Shown piece by piece: positions 12,672-24,300 of a DNA stretch of 64,000 nucleotides. Source of the DNA: Artocarpus heterophyllus (lineage: Eukaryota; Streptophyta; Magnoliopsida; Rosales; Moraceae); the NCBI GenBank assembly GCA_025403435.1, contig CM046348.1:33848052-33912051 (forward strand), read 5' to 3'. Both the position numbers and the translations under genes were made by a program. A model generated the notes under the pieces. The model was not told the origin of the DNA, did not search any database, and was given only the letters and a program-made list of their open reading frames with translations. Every line of letters begins with the position of its first letter. Positions within the stretch are counted from its first letter, which is position 1.

Positions 12672-13525
12672 TTTTAATCTACAATAAAGAATCATATACC
12701 AAACATAAGCAAACATATAATAATAATTTAGTAAGATAACACAATCATGTAAAAAAATACAAATGTGTTTATGTGTCAAAACCTTGAAATTATCACAACC
12801 TTACAACGATAATTCCCAACTCAGAATTCAATAGGCTCCTAGGGGAGTCATGCCAAATTCAATCAGGAACATGGATCTCCTCCTGATTAATATATGCCAT
12901 CTAGGATCCGTATGATCCAGCATATATTAATAATCGTTTCTTTGGCCATTAATTTTATTAACAGAGCTCCTAGGGGAGGTTAATAATAAAATTAACATGA
13001 GTGTATAACCATTGTTTCAACATTTTACCCATGATTTATAATCAACACCTAGGGGTGTGCAATCATAAATCATGCTAAAATATCTTATCATCTCAGAGAT
13101 CCAATCTGGTACATGATAGAAATCCCTTCCTAGGGGTCAGGACCACCATGTTCTGCCTATGGACCAACGATGGAGGCCTTAGGTTCTCTCTTCGAAAACC
13201 TTCTCCTACTCAATCTTTTGAAATCAGGGTTTTATTTTATGAATATGCATGAACAATTTTAATATGAGCGGCACTTCCTATTCTATATGACATGTTATCA
13301 ATATTCATGGCAAATCATATTATAATGCAGACAAGCAAACCAATCAAGCAAAGCTACAAGCAAAATATTAAATAACCGTAATATTATGGCTCCATCTTAG
13401 GGAATAGAAAACTAAGATTACAAGAGAATAATCGAGACATATTATCGATTCTTCATCCTTGAATCCTCAAGCTATATCCTTCTTTATGTAATACCCATAT
13501 TCAAGTCTTCAATCTCGTATGAATC

Positions 13526-14002
13526 AAAATGATGAGGACATCGTTAGCACAAGCAAGAGCATGTGGGAGACTTTTTCAGATCCAATTCAAGTTCCCAATG
13601 GTCCGGTTACGAGAGCTCGTGCGAAGAAGTTCAAAGAAACGCTTATTGGGCTGATTCAAGCAACTTGGGCTCAAGCCATTGCATGGAGGCCCATTGAGGG
13701 AATTGCATGCGAAAATCAGACCAATAAATGCGTGATTCAAGCTATAGAAGGGATTGAGTAATTTCCATTTCAGTTACTTTCCCATTTTGAGGCGACACAT
13801 GGCGAGAAGAATTAGTTTTGACTTTTAAAGTCTAGTTTCCTTTTTTTCCGTTTCTGGTATTTCTATTATTGTAAGGCTTTTAAGCCATTAAGGGAACTTT
13901 CCTTATTTAGTCTAGATTTGACTTTTGTTAAATGAGTTTCCCGAAATTTCCATGGGAATTAGGGGCTGAAAATTCGCATAGGAACCCCTATATAATTACA
14001 AA
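13526..14002 (+). mobile_element. Ty3/gypsy pol C-terminal fragment inserted in B leader
   Basis: The homology of B's leader to C, E and F stops after GTATGAATC (13525) and resumes at AACTTCATATTTCC (about 14003). The intervening ~477 bp is unique to B in this window. On the plus strand, opposite to B, it encodes GPVTRARAKKFKETLIGLIQ, the conserved tail of plant Ty3/gypsy polyproteins, with a stop at 13759-13761. What follows may be that element's 3' region; CCTATATAATT at 13987 could be a TATA box. No target duplication is seen and 4-5 bp of leader are missing. Confidence 0.7.
13527..13761 (+). pseudogene. Ty3/gypsy polyprotein C-terminus fragment
   Basis: About 78 codons in the plus frame, of which the first few before 13527 come from element B. 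The diagnostic part is PNGPVTRARAKKFKETLIGL, known from the end of many plant gypsy gag-pol proteins after the integrase. The rest (ATWAQAIAWRPIEGIA...) is typical filler before the stop. No RT or integrase sequence accompanies it, so it is a fragment rather than an element. The orientation is opposite to B's genes, so it cannot be part of B's own protein. Confidence 0.68.
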
Positions 14003-14789
14003 AACTTCATATTTCCAATCATATCTAAATTTAATGTTTCTCAGAATTGTCTGAAAAATAGAATTAAAACTGCATTGGAAAAACTGCACCTTTTTTGGAA
14101 ATTTTCTAGCTATCGGTCGGCAGGCCGATCTAGGTGATCGGCCTACCAGTCATGCTCCATCGGCCTGTCGATTCATGAAAGTTTGGCTTGCGAAACTGGA
14201 AGTTCTGCCCGCCGCTAGTGCCGCTTGATTTCTGCCCCACTGATGGCCTGTCGAACCTTATGTTCGGCCTGCCGAACTAGTGAGTTCGGCATGCTGACCG
14301 AGTGGTAATCTCCCATTCCAAAAAATGCAATTTTTAATGCAATTCATCAATTTTGTTTTCAACAAATCAAAAACATAAAATTAGAGACTTAGGAAATACC
14401 TTGGAGCACCTATCATCATTCTTCTAGATCCATCTTCTCCAAATAATTATTTAATTACAAAATTCTTACAAATTTTAAAATAAATAATAATTCCTAGACG
14501 AAGATGAAAGTCCGCCATCTAATTCCATGAAAAACTTCGATACACATTCTAACCTCTAAGGAACCATAACCGGTATAAATAAATTAATTAATAAATAATT
14601 AAATAACAATTTAATCAACCATTAATTAATTAATAAACATTCACCATATAATCCATGACAACATAAAATTATATGGAAACCTAGAGTGCCAACTCTCTAT
14701 AAAATTAAATTCAAGCATAGGAGAGATTAAGATCATAAAATTTATACATATAACATGATCACACACTCATAAATTTATGTAAAAACCGT

Positions 14790-14802
14790 GGCTCTGATAC
14801 CA
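14790..14802 (-). other. tRNA primer binding site of element B
   Basis: On the minus strand this reads TGGTATCAGAGCC, an exact match to the initiator-Met tRNA 3' end complement common in plant copia elements. It starts two bases after the 5' LTR. Confidence 0.92.
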
Positions 14803-14804
14803 AT

Positions 14805-16814
14805 TGTTGAAAAAAGAGTATGCAGCGGAATTTTAAAAATTTTACATCAGAGTAATTTTTAAAACACAAGTTTGAAATGCTATATGCATAAATTAACAAG
14901 ATCTTACTAACCTTTGTTTGCCGAAGAACCTTCGCAAAACATGAAGAGAAGTAACGTTCTAGAAGAGCCTCAACCAATTAGTCTTCTTTGCTATTCTCTT
15001 TCCACGACCGGAGTGAGTGTGGGCTCACACATATAGCTCTTTCACTAGGTGACTCTCCTTCCAACCAATTGAGAGAACCCAAAGCAAGTGTTCGAGATTT
15101 GTGAACAAAAGCTCTCATGGAGTTTTCAGATTCTCACTAGTAGAGTATCACTCTTAATCTTTCAATTGATCTGAGTAACTCTTAAGACTGACTCCCTTTA
15201 TATAGAGATTGGTCCTGCGGTCAGTCCTTATCAGATTAGGTCTAAAAAACTCGAAACAGAATCAAGTTCAGATCAATATCTGATAAGATCCGCGTGAAAA
15301 CAAGTGATCTTATCCTTCACTGATCGGTAGGCTGAATAGGCCCTATCGACAGGCCTAACATGTCCATCGGTAGGCCGAACTGTCAAATAAAAATCTCATG
15401 AATTTTTTATTTTCCACTTGAGATTCTAGAGGATAAAGTCTCTGCTTTAATTCAAATAATCCATTAGATAAGTTATCTTATCAAAACAACTTTATCTAGA
15501 TAATCTCTAAGAAAATAAATCAATTCTCAATAATTCTACAAGTTTATCTTGATCTAATTTATCTAAAATTAAATCAACTGATAAACAAACAAGAATTATC
15601 CAATCCTTATACTTCAACAAGTTTATCTTGAATTAATTTTTATCACAAAATTAATTCAACCGATAAACAGACATGAATTATTTGATTCTTCCAAATTTCA
15701 ACCAATCTAATAAATCCGACATAAGTTACCAATTATTGGAAAAGCACACCGTATCGTTACAGGATGTTGTGAGCTAGTAAAGGGGACCAAATGGACCTAT
15801 ATAGTTCAAGCTCTAAATAATTATGAAACCCAATATCCTAGATATACATTTCATAATTATCAACTCCAACGCTACTCCACTAAAAGCTTGGAGCTACACT
15901 CTCGAATTATATAAAATTACGAAGCTCGTATAGCTAAGTCTCGTTGACATATCATAGTGTATTGTATCCCCATATGATAATCCATAATCGGCTTAAGGAC
16001 AAGTTCTGTCTTACCTTCCTGATTATTTTTATCTTACATTCCATTATCTCACCATCAGAAAACTTACTATCAAATGACAGTATACCATTCGGTTACACCT
16101 ATGTATCCAATTGGTTGAGCGCTCCAGTTTTTCAATTATAGGATAACGCATATAAGAGGATATCATTACTCCTAAAGAGGATCTATAGATTCTATATCTA
16201 TAAATAACAGATCTACGCTATCAAGAGTCATGTCTCCAACGTACCGGCATGCATACCACTATTAAGATGTGGGTGTCACCCTTTGGTACATCAAAAGATA
16301 CAAGCCAAGATAATGGGCCCACTATTTGTCTTAAGATTTAGATACAACACAAATGATTGTCTAAAGTGAATCAATTTGTTGAGATAGAATTATTAATCCA
16401 AATCAATTCACTTTATATCCCGATCCAACACATCGTCACCTATGACAACATGCCAATGTTTCTATTCATGGAATCCACCTCCAATGGTCAAGACAAACCA
16501 TCTCCCAAAAGGGATATAGACAACATAACAATCTTTGCATGAATAAAGCGCCCAACTTTATTCCCTCGATTGCAGATCTTATGATTTAGACCATCACCTT
16601 AAGAATCGTGTCTTTTGCATAATTCGTCCATCATATGCCCAATTCTTAAGGTTTAGACTGACAGTCTCAGACTCCTGTTTGCTTATCATAATTCAACGAA
16701 TATGAACATAAAGAGGACAATATTTGGTATATATAAATGAATAAATTCTTTATTGATAAAAATGTCTCCAAAAACATATTACATTTTTACTCCTTAGGGC
16801 ATACATGTCTAACA
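14805..16814 (-). repeat. 5' LTR of element B
   Basis: Plus-strand ends TGTTGAAAAAAGAGTATGCAGC and CATACATGTCTAACA; same length (2010 bp) as its partner at 6720. It is the promoter-bearing copy, with minus-strand TATATAAAGGG at about 15196-15205. The ACTTG duplication follows at 16815-16819. Confidence 0.93.
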
Positions 16815-16819
16815 ACTTG

Positions 16820-18180
16820 GGTCATAGATTCTAGAGCAACTAATCATGTTTGTGTTTCTCTATAGGGGTTCAAAGAAACGAGAAGTCTACTACATGAAGA
16901 CTTCACGCTTCGGATGGGCAATGGATCCTTGGTGTTGGCTGAAGCAGTGGGAGATGTCCATCTTTATTTTGATAATTATAGAAATTTATTTTTGCGAGAT
17001 TATTTTTATGTTCCAAAACTTTAAAGGAATTGAATTTCTATAGCTTGTTTATTTAAAGACTCTTATGTAGTGTCTTTTAATAATAAAGTGATGATTCATA
17101 AAAAAAAATCTTTTATATATGATGGATGGATGCAAAATAATCTATATTTTATCAAACCTAAGATGGACTTACTACTGAGCATTGAGATTAATGATAATAA
17201 TTCTAAAAGACTTAAAACTTCTCACTCTAATAAGACTTATCTTTGGCATTTGCGACTAGGTCATGTTAATCTAAATAGGATTCAAAGGTTGGTAAAGGAT
17301 AGACCTTTAAGTCACTTAAAGGTGGAATCCATATTACAATTTGAATCTTGTTTGGAGAGTAAAATGACCAAAAGACCATTTAGGTCTAAGGGGAATAGGG
17401 CCAAAGGGGTTCTAGAACTTGTGCATTACAATGTTTGCGGACCTATGAACATCCGGGCATGAAGAGGGTATGAGTATTTCATCACTTTTTTGATGATTAC
17501 TCAAGGTATAGGTATGTGTATCTAATGTATCATAAAAGCAAAACTTATGACAAGTTCAGGGCGTTTTAGGTTGAAGTAGAAAAGTAATTGGGTAAACCCA
17601 CATAGACACTTCATCCAATCGAAGTGGTGAATACCTTTCTGATGAGTTTTTGGGACACTTACTAAAGAATGGGATTTTATCACATTTGACTACATTGGGC
17701 ACTTTGCAGCAGAATGGCGTAGCTGAGAGAAGGAATAGGACTTTGTTGGATATGGTTAGGTCTATGATGAGTTATTCATCATTGCCTTTGTCCTTTTGGG
17801 GATATGCACTGCAAAACAACATGTTATCTTTTGAACAATGTGCCTTCAAAATTGGTTCCAAAAACTCTTCATGAGTTATCGACGGGGCAAAGTACATCTT
17901 TAAACATATTCGCATATGGGGATGTCTGGCTCATGTCCTATTTAAGGATGCGAATAAGTTGAAAGCATGTTCAAAAGTTTGTATGTTTGTAGAATATCTA
18001 AAAGAGGCTAAAGGGGGTTATTTTTATAACCCAAAGGAAAACAAAGTCATGGTTTCAACGAATGGAACTTTCCTTAAGGATAGTTACATGGACGACTTTA
18101 AGCCTTGAAGCAAAGTGGTGCTTGAGGAGTTGGCAAGTGATTCGATCACTCTGGGGCTTTTGAATGAAACCATTTCAATC
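16820..18180 (+). pseudogene. Protease and integrase of element A, decayed
   Basis: Continues element A's gag after B. GGTCATAGATTCTAGAGCAAC corresponds to the protease VIDSGATN codons with Gly changed to Arg. The integrase zinc domain (about 17235-17360) has HLRLGHVN but QFESC, so one Cys of HHCC is Phe. The core reads VHYNVCGP at 17425-17445, replacing the first catalytic Asp by Asn. The DRGGE region near 17610-17630 is frame-shifted, while [12 protein letters not shown] (17709-17745) is kept. C interrupts it at 18181. Confidence 0.85.
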
Positions 18181-20199
18181 TGTTAGACATGTATGCCCTA
18201 AGGAGTAAAAATGTAATATGTTTTTGGAGACATTTTTATCAATAAAGAATTTATTCATTTATATATACCAAATCTTGTCCTCTTTACGTTCATATTCGTT
18301 GAATGTATGATAAGCAAACAGTAGTCTGAGACTGTCAGTCTAAACCTTAAGAATTGGGCATATGATGGACTGATTATGCAGAAGACACGATTCTTAAAGT
18401 GATGGTCTAAAACATATGATCCGTAATCGAGGGAATAAAGTTGGGTGCTTTATTCATGTAAAGATTGTTATGTTGTCTATATCCCTTATAGGAGATGGTT
18501 TGTCTTGACCATCAGAGTTGGACTTCATGAATAGAAACATTGGCACGTTGTCATAGGTGACGATGTGTTGGATCGGGATATAAAGTGAATTGATTTGGAT
18601 TAATAATTCTGTCTTGGCAAATCACTTTAGACAATCATTTGTATTGTATCTTAATCCTAAGATGAATAGTGGGTCCGTTGTCTCGACTTGTGTCTTTTGA
18701 TGTGCCAAAGGGTGACACCCACATCTCAATAGTGGTATGCATGCCGGTACGTTGGAGGCATGACTGTTGATAGCGTAGATTTGTTATTCATAGATATAGA
18801 ATCTATAGCTCCTCTTTAGGAGTAATGATATCCTCTTATATGTGTTGTCTTGTAATTGAAAAACTGGAGCGCTCAACCATTTGGATACATAGGTGTAACC
18901 GAATGGTACACTATCTTTAGATGGTAAGTTTTCTAATAGTGAGACAATGGAACGTAAGATAAAAATAATCGGGAAGGTAAGACAGAACTTTTCCTTAAGC
19001 CTATTATGGATGATCATATGGGGATACGATACACTATGATATGTCATGGAGACTTAGCTATACGAGCTTTGTAATTCTATAAAGTTTGAGATTGCAGCTC
19101 CAAGCTTTTAGTGGAGTAGCGTTGGAGTTGATAATTGTGAAATGTATATATGGGATATTGGGTTTCATAATTATCATGAGCTTGAACTTTATAGGTCCAT
19201 TTTGGTCCCCTTTGCTAGCTCACAAAATCCTGTAACGACACGGCGTGCTTTTCCAATAATTGGTGACTTATGTCAGATTTATCAGATTGGTTTAAAATTT
19301 GGAAGAATTAAATAATTCATGTCTGTTTATCGGTTGAATTAATTTTGCAAGAAATTAGTTCAAGATAAACTTGTTGAATTATTGCGATCAGATAATTCTT
19401 ATCTATTTATCGGTTGTTTTAATTTTGGACAAATTAGATCAAGATAAACTTGTAGAATTATTATGAATTGATTTATTTTCTTAGAGATTATCTTGATAAA
19501 GTTTGTTTTGATTAGATAACTTCTCTATTGGGTTATTTGAATCAAAACTGAGACTTTATCCTTTAGAATCTCGGGTGGAAAATAAAAGATTCACAGAGAT
19601 TTTTTCTCGAGAGTTCGGCCTACCGAATGACGTGTTCGGCCTGCCGATGGGGCCGGTTCGGCCTGCCGATCAGCGAGAGATAAGATTACGTGTTTTCATG
19701 TGGATCTTATCAGATATTGATCCGAACTTGATTCTGTTTCGAGTTTTTGAAACCTAATCTGATAAGGACTGATCCCAGGACCAATAGCTATAAAAAGGGA
19801 GTAAGTCTTATGATTTACTTAGATCAATAGAGATCAATTTGAGAGATTAAGAGTGATGCTCTTCTAGTGAGCATCTGAAAACTCCCTAAGAGCTTTTGTT
19901 CACAAATCACAAACACTAGCTGTGGGTTCTCTCTATTGGTTGGAAGGAGAGTCACCGGTGGAAGAGCTGTACGTGTGAGCCCACACTCACTTCGGTTGAG
20001 GATAGAGAATAGCAAAGAAGACCAGTTGGTTGAGGCTTTTCTGAAACGTTACTTCTCTACACAGGTTATGGAGGTTCTTCGACACACAGAGGTTAGTAAG
20101 ATTTGTCTAATTTATACATATAACATGTCAAACTTGTGTTTTGGAAATTACTCTGATGAAATTTTTTTTAAAATTCCCCTGCGCACTTTGTTTCCAACA
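18181..20199 (+). repeat. 5' LTR of element C
   Basis: Opens TGTTAGACATGTATGCCC and closes GTTTCCAACA. An ~80-bp direct repeat with the shared words ATAATTC, TTTATCGGTTG and AAGATAAACTTGT lies at about 19311-19465 in U3. GGCCTGCCGA palindromes are at 19612-19672, and TATAAAAA is at 19789. Sequence after the TATA (about 19820 to the end) is R-U5. Confidence 0.95.
19789..19796 (+). promoter_or_regulatory. TATA box of element C 5' LTR
   Basis: TATAAAAA followed by GGGAG, some 400 bp before the LTR end, in the expected place for the promoter of the genomic RNA. The same motif occurs at 27220 in the 3' LTR and at 47915 and 55573 in F. Confidence 0.8.
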
Positions 20200-20201
20200 A
20201 T

Positions 20202-20214
20202 TGGTATCAAAGCC
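20202..20214 (+). other. tRNA primer binding site of element C
   Basis: TGGTATCAAAGCC, one mismatch to the initiator-Met tRNA complement, two bases after the LTR. Confidence 0.9.
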
Positions 20215-21906
20215 ATGGTTTTTACATAAATTTACAAGTTTGTGATCATGTTACATGCATAAATTTTGTGATCTTTATCTCTCCTATGCTTGAATTGAAT
20301 TTTATAGATAGATGGCACTCTAGGTTTCTATATAATATATATGTTGTCAGGGATTATGTGGTAAATGTTTATTAATTAATTATGGTCGATTAAATCATTG
20401 TTTTAATTATTAATTAATTAATTAATACCGGTTATAGTTCCTTAGAGGTTAGAATGTGTATCTAAGTTTTTTCATGTAGTTAGATGGTGGACTATCATCT
20501 CCGTCTGGGAATTGTTATTTAATTTTAAATTTGTAAAATTTTGTAATTAAATAATTATTCGGAGAAGACGAATCTAGAAGTCGGATCTAGAAGATTGATG
20601 ATGGCGCCTCCAAGTATTTCCTAAGTCTCTAATTTTATGTTTTTGAATTGTTGAAAATAAAATTGATAAATTACATTAAAGTTGTATTTTCTAGAACAAG
20701 TTTTTTCTGCTCGGCCGGCATGCCGGACGTCACAGTTTGGCAGGCCGAAGGTCACAGATTGGCAGGCCTGACGGGTGGTCCAGCAGGCCGACAGTGGGGC
20801 AGAAATTGGGGTGCTCTGCTGGCAGGCCAAACTTTCAGTTCGGTAGGCCGAACCTTCACGGATCGGCAGGCCGATGTATCAGATCGGTAGGCCGATGAAG
20901 CATGACCGGCAGGCCGATCACCCAGATCGACCTGCCGACCGAGAGCTGCCAAGTGTCCAGAAAAGGTACAATTTTTATGGTGCAATTTTTATTTTATTTT
21001 TGAGATGATTCTAAGAAATATTAAATTTGGATATGATCGGAAATATGAAGTATTCGATTCATACGAGATTGAAGACTTGAAGATGGACATTACTTGAAGA
21101 AGGATACAGCTTGAGGATTCAAGGATGAAGAATCGATAAATGTCTCGATTATTCTCTTGTAATCTTAGTTTTCTATTCTCTAGGGTGAAACCATAATATT
21201 ACGGATATTATTATTTTGCTTGTAGCTTTGCTTGATTGCTTTGCTTGTCTGCATTATAATATGATTCACCATGTATATTGATAACATGTCATATAGGATA
21301 GGGAGTGCCGCTCATATTAAAATTGTTCATGCATAATTTTAAAATAAAACCTTGACTTTAAAAGATTGAGTGGGAGAAGGTTTTCGAAGAGAGAACCTAA
21401 GGCCTCCATTGTTGGTCCATAGGAAGAACATGGTGGTCCCGACCCCTAGGAAGGGATTTTTATCATGTACCAGATTGGATCTCTGAAAGGATAAGGTATT
21501 TTAGTATGATTTATGGTTGCATACCCCTAGGTGGTGATTATAAATCATGGATGAAATATTGAAACGGTGGTTATACACTCACGTTAATTTTATTATTAAC
21601 CTCTCCTAGGAGCTCTGTTAATAAAATTAATGGTCAAAGAAACTATTATTAGTATATGCTGGATCATACGGGTCCTGGATGACATATATTAATCAGGAGG
21701 GGATCCGTGTTCCTGATTGAATTTGGCATGACTCCCCTAGGAGCTTGTTGAATTCTGAGTTGGGAATTATCGTTGTAAGGTTGTGATATTTTCAAGGTTT
21801 TGACACATAAACACATTTGTATGATTTTACATGATTGTGTTATCTTACTAAATTATTATATATGTTTGCTTATATTTGGTATATGATACTTTATTGTGGA
21901 TTGAAA
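20215..21906 (+). other. Untranslated leader of element C
   Basis: About 1.7 kb without a gene. It holds a cluster of roughly ten GGCAGGCC-type palindromes (20705-20945). Four CCTAGG sites in a CCCCTAGG context lie at about 21444, 21534, 21604 and 21734. A hairpin has arms 21584-21600 and 21617-21630. The length and location suggest RNA packaging or dimer signals, which is inference. Confidence 0.75.
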
Positions 21907-22779
21907 ATGTCTAAAAACGCTTTATCATCAATACTTGACAAAAACCAATTAACCGGTGAGAATTATAACGATTGGAAACGGAACCTGGACATCGTCCTAT
22001 CCTTTGAGAAACTGAAATATGTACTAACAACCCCTTGTCCTCCCGAGCCTACGGGAGACTTAAGTAATGAGCATTTCCGAGCGTACGACCACTGGAAAGA
22101 TGCTAATGATCAGGCCCGCTACTATGTTATGGCTAGCATGAACAACGTGCTGCAGGCTCAACATCAGGATTATGAGACTGCGAAGCAGATCTTGGATAAT
22201 CTTGAGGACATGTTTGGAGGCTAGGCCATAACCAAGCGGCAAGGGGTGCTTTGGAAACTCTTAAACTGTACACAGAGACCGGGGACATCTATAAAGGAGC
22301 ACATGATGTTGGTCATGAGTTACCTCGCTGAGGCTCAAACCAATGGAGCCGAGATCGATGTTGAAACTCAGATGACTATGGTCTTTGAGACTCTGTCTAA
22401 GGAATTTATTTCATTTAGAACTACTTTTAATCTAAGTAATAGACGGGATATAACCTTGACAGAATTGATGAAACAGTTACAGGAGTTTGAACTGCTGATC
22501 AGGGAGTCTCCTGCTGGTGGGGAGGCCAACATGGAAGCTGCTTCTGGTTCCAATCCTAACTCAGGGAATGGAAAGAAGCAACGGGCCAAGAATGGGAAGT
22601 CTTCTATTCCTGCTTCTACCAAGAGCAAGAAGAAGAAGAAGAAGAACCCAAAGAAGCTTAAGTGCTTCTTCTGTGGTAAGGTCGAGCATATAAAGAAGCA
22701 TTGCAAGGACTTCCTTTCGAAGGGAGGTAGGTGTGATCTTCTATATTTAGAAACTTGTTTGGTTGAGGAATCCAGTGAC
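21907..22779 (+). pseudogene. gag of element C, one stop
   Basis: ATG 21907 is chosen over the upstream in-frame ATG at 21835 because the conserved MSKNALSSILDKNQLTGENYNDW starts here and the 24 preceding codons are leader-like. The frame is open to TAG 22222-22224, where F has CAG (Gln), and then continues in the same frame. The remainder carries [17 protein letters not shown], a Lys-rich linker and CFFCGKVEHIKKHC at about 22663-22704, an intact CCHC knuckle that would bind the element RNA. Only the single stop separates this from a full gag. Confidence 0.92.
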
Positions 22780-24300
22780 ATCTGGGTCATAGATTCCGGT
22801 GCAACTAATCATGTTTGTGTTTCTCTGCAGGGATTCAAAGAAACGAGAAGTTTGCTGCATGAAGACTTAACACTTCGGATGGGTGATGGATCCTTGGTCT
22901 CAACGGAAGCAGTGGGAGATGTCCATCTTTACTTTGATAATTATAGGAATTTAATTTTACGAGATTGCTTTTATGTTCATAAATTTAAAAGGAATTTAAT
23001 TTCTGTATCTTCTTTATTTAAAGACTCCTACGTGGTATCTTTTACTGAAAAAGTGGTCATTCGTGAAAACAAATCTTTTATCTGTTCTGGATGGATGCAA
23101 AATAATCTATATTTTATCAAACCTAAGATGGACTTATTGCTTAATGTTGAGATAAATGAAAATGACTCAAAAAGACTTAAAACTTCTCACTCTAATAAGA
23201 CTTATCTTTGGCATTTGTGCCCTGGCCATATTAACCTGAATAGGATTCAAAGGTTGGTAAGGGATGGACCTTTAAGTCACTTAAAGGTGGAATCTATACC
23301 TCAATGTTAATCTTGTTTGGAGGGTAAAATGACCAAAAGACCATACGGGTCTAAGGGCAATAGGGCCGAAGGGGTTCTAGAACTTGTGCATAGTGATGTT
23401 TGCGGACCGATGAACATCCGGGCACGAGGAGGGTATGAGTGCTTCATCACTTTTATTGACGATTACTCAAGATATGGGTATGTGTACCTGATGCACCACA
23501 AAAGCGAAACTTATGATAAGTTCAGGGAGTTTCGGGCTGAAGTGGAAAAGCAATTGGGTAGACCCATAAAGACACTTCGATCTGATCGAGGTGGGGAATG
23601 CCTTTTTGATGAGTTCTTGGGACACTTGTTAGAGAATGGGATTTTATCCCATTTGACTGCGCCGGGCACTCCACAGCAGAATGGCGTAGCGGAGAGAAGG
23701 AATAGGACTTTGTTGGACATGATTAGGTCCATGATGAGTTATTCATCATTGCCTTTATCCTTTTGGGGATATGCACTACAAACCGCATGTTATCTTTTGA
23801 ACAATGTGCCTTCAAAATCAGTCCCTAAAACTCCTCACGAGTTGTGGACAAGACGGAAGATATCCTTAAACCATATTCGCATATGGGGATGTCCAGCTCA
23901 TGTCCTGTTTAAGGATCCGAATAAGTTGGAAGCACGTTTGAAAGTTTGCGTGTTTGTAGGATATCCAAAAGGGACTAAAGGGGGTTATTTTTATAACCCA
24001 AAGGAAAATAAAGTCATGGTTTCAACTAATGCAACTTTCCTTGAGGAGAGTTACATGAACGACTTTAAGCCTCGATGCAAAGTGGTGCTTGAGGAGTTAA
24101 GGGGTGATCCGTTCACTCTGGAGGTTCCGAATGAAACCATTCCGATCGGTGTAGAAAAACCAAATAAACTTGAACAACAATCTCAGGGGCTTCGGCATAG
24201 TGGGAGGATCGAGCGTCAACCTGAGAGGTATATGTTCAATGGGGAGGTCATCTTGGCTGAACCAGATGAACATGACAGGGATCCTTATACTTACGCAGAA
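22780..24300 (+). pseudogene. Protease and integrase of element C
   Basis: Continuous in frame with gag. Protease DIWVIDSGATNHVC has an intact DSG at 22792-22800. The integrase zinc domain has HLCPGHIN (the usual RLGH became CPGH, His kept). It is cut by TAA 23308-23310, which replaces the Glu between the two Cys of QCESC. The next open frame, 23317-24456 (379 codons), carries the whole catalytic core: HSDVCGP (Asp at 23395), RSDRGGE (Asp at 23584) and [10 protein letters not shown] (Glu at 23692), with 35 residues between the last two. [12 protein letters not shown] then marks the linker to RT. Without the stop this integrase would look complete. Confidence 0.92.

Larger units (their letters stand above)
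12672..14789 (-). other. Leader of element B, with foreign insert
   Basis: The untranslated leader is longer than in C or F because of the gypsy insert at 13526-14002. The CCTAGG sites (12839, 12971, 13052 and 13131) and the hairpin arms flanking 12950-12990 are present. The GGCAGGCC palindrome cluster is at 14107-14315. Confidence 0.75.
6720..16814 (-). mobile_element. Element B: complete copia element inserted in A
   Basis: Minus-strand element with both LTRs, each 2010 bp, and a perfect ACTTG duplication at 6715-6719 and 16815-16819. Removing it rejoins element A between the gag zinc knuckle and the protease. Read on the minus strand it holds 5' LTR, tRNA site, leader, gag, protease, integrase, RT, RNase H, polypurine tract and 3' LTR. 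A ~477-bp Ty3/gypsy fragment interrupts its leader. About 10 differences in 200 bp were counted by hand between its LTRs (7858-8055 against 15944-16141). All genes have stops or shifts, although the catalytic motifs I could see are mostly kept. Confidence 0.95.

Noticed and set aside
19936..20229. Sense frame in R-U5 (VGRRVTGG...SPHSLRL...) recurring in C and F LTRs
   Set aside because: It opens with TTG, not ATG, runs across the tRNA binding site, and is broken in A and D. No reason to think it is translated.
20705..20945. CRISPR-like array of regular repeats
   Set aside because: The repeat units are short, variable and palindromic with irregular spacing, in a plant retrotransposon leader. 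It is not an array with spacers.
21835..21906. In-frame upstream ATG adding 24 residues to gag (also 5779 and 49922)
   Set aside because: The added residues are hydrophobic, leader-like and less conserved than the MSKNALSS start; gag of this family normally starts at the latter.
22368..22790. Antisense frames rich in Phe/Leu opposite gag (also 6303, 11785, 37631, 50455, 57766)
   Set aside because: They are shadows of the Lys-rich gag linker on the other strand.
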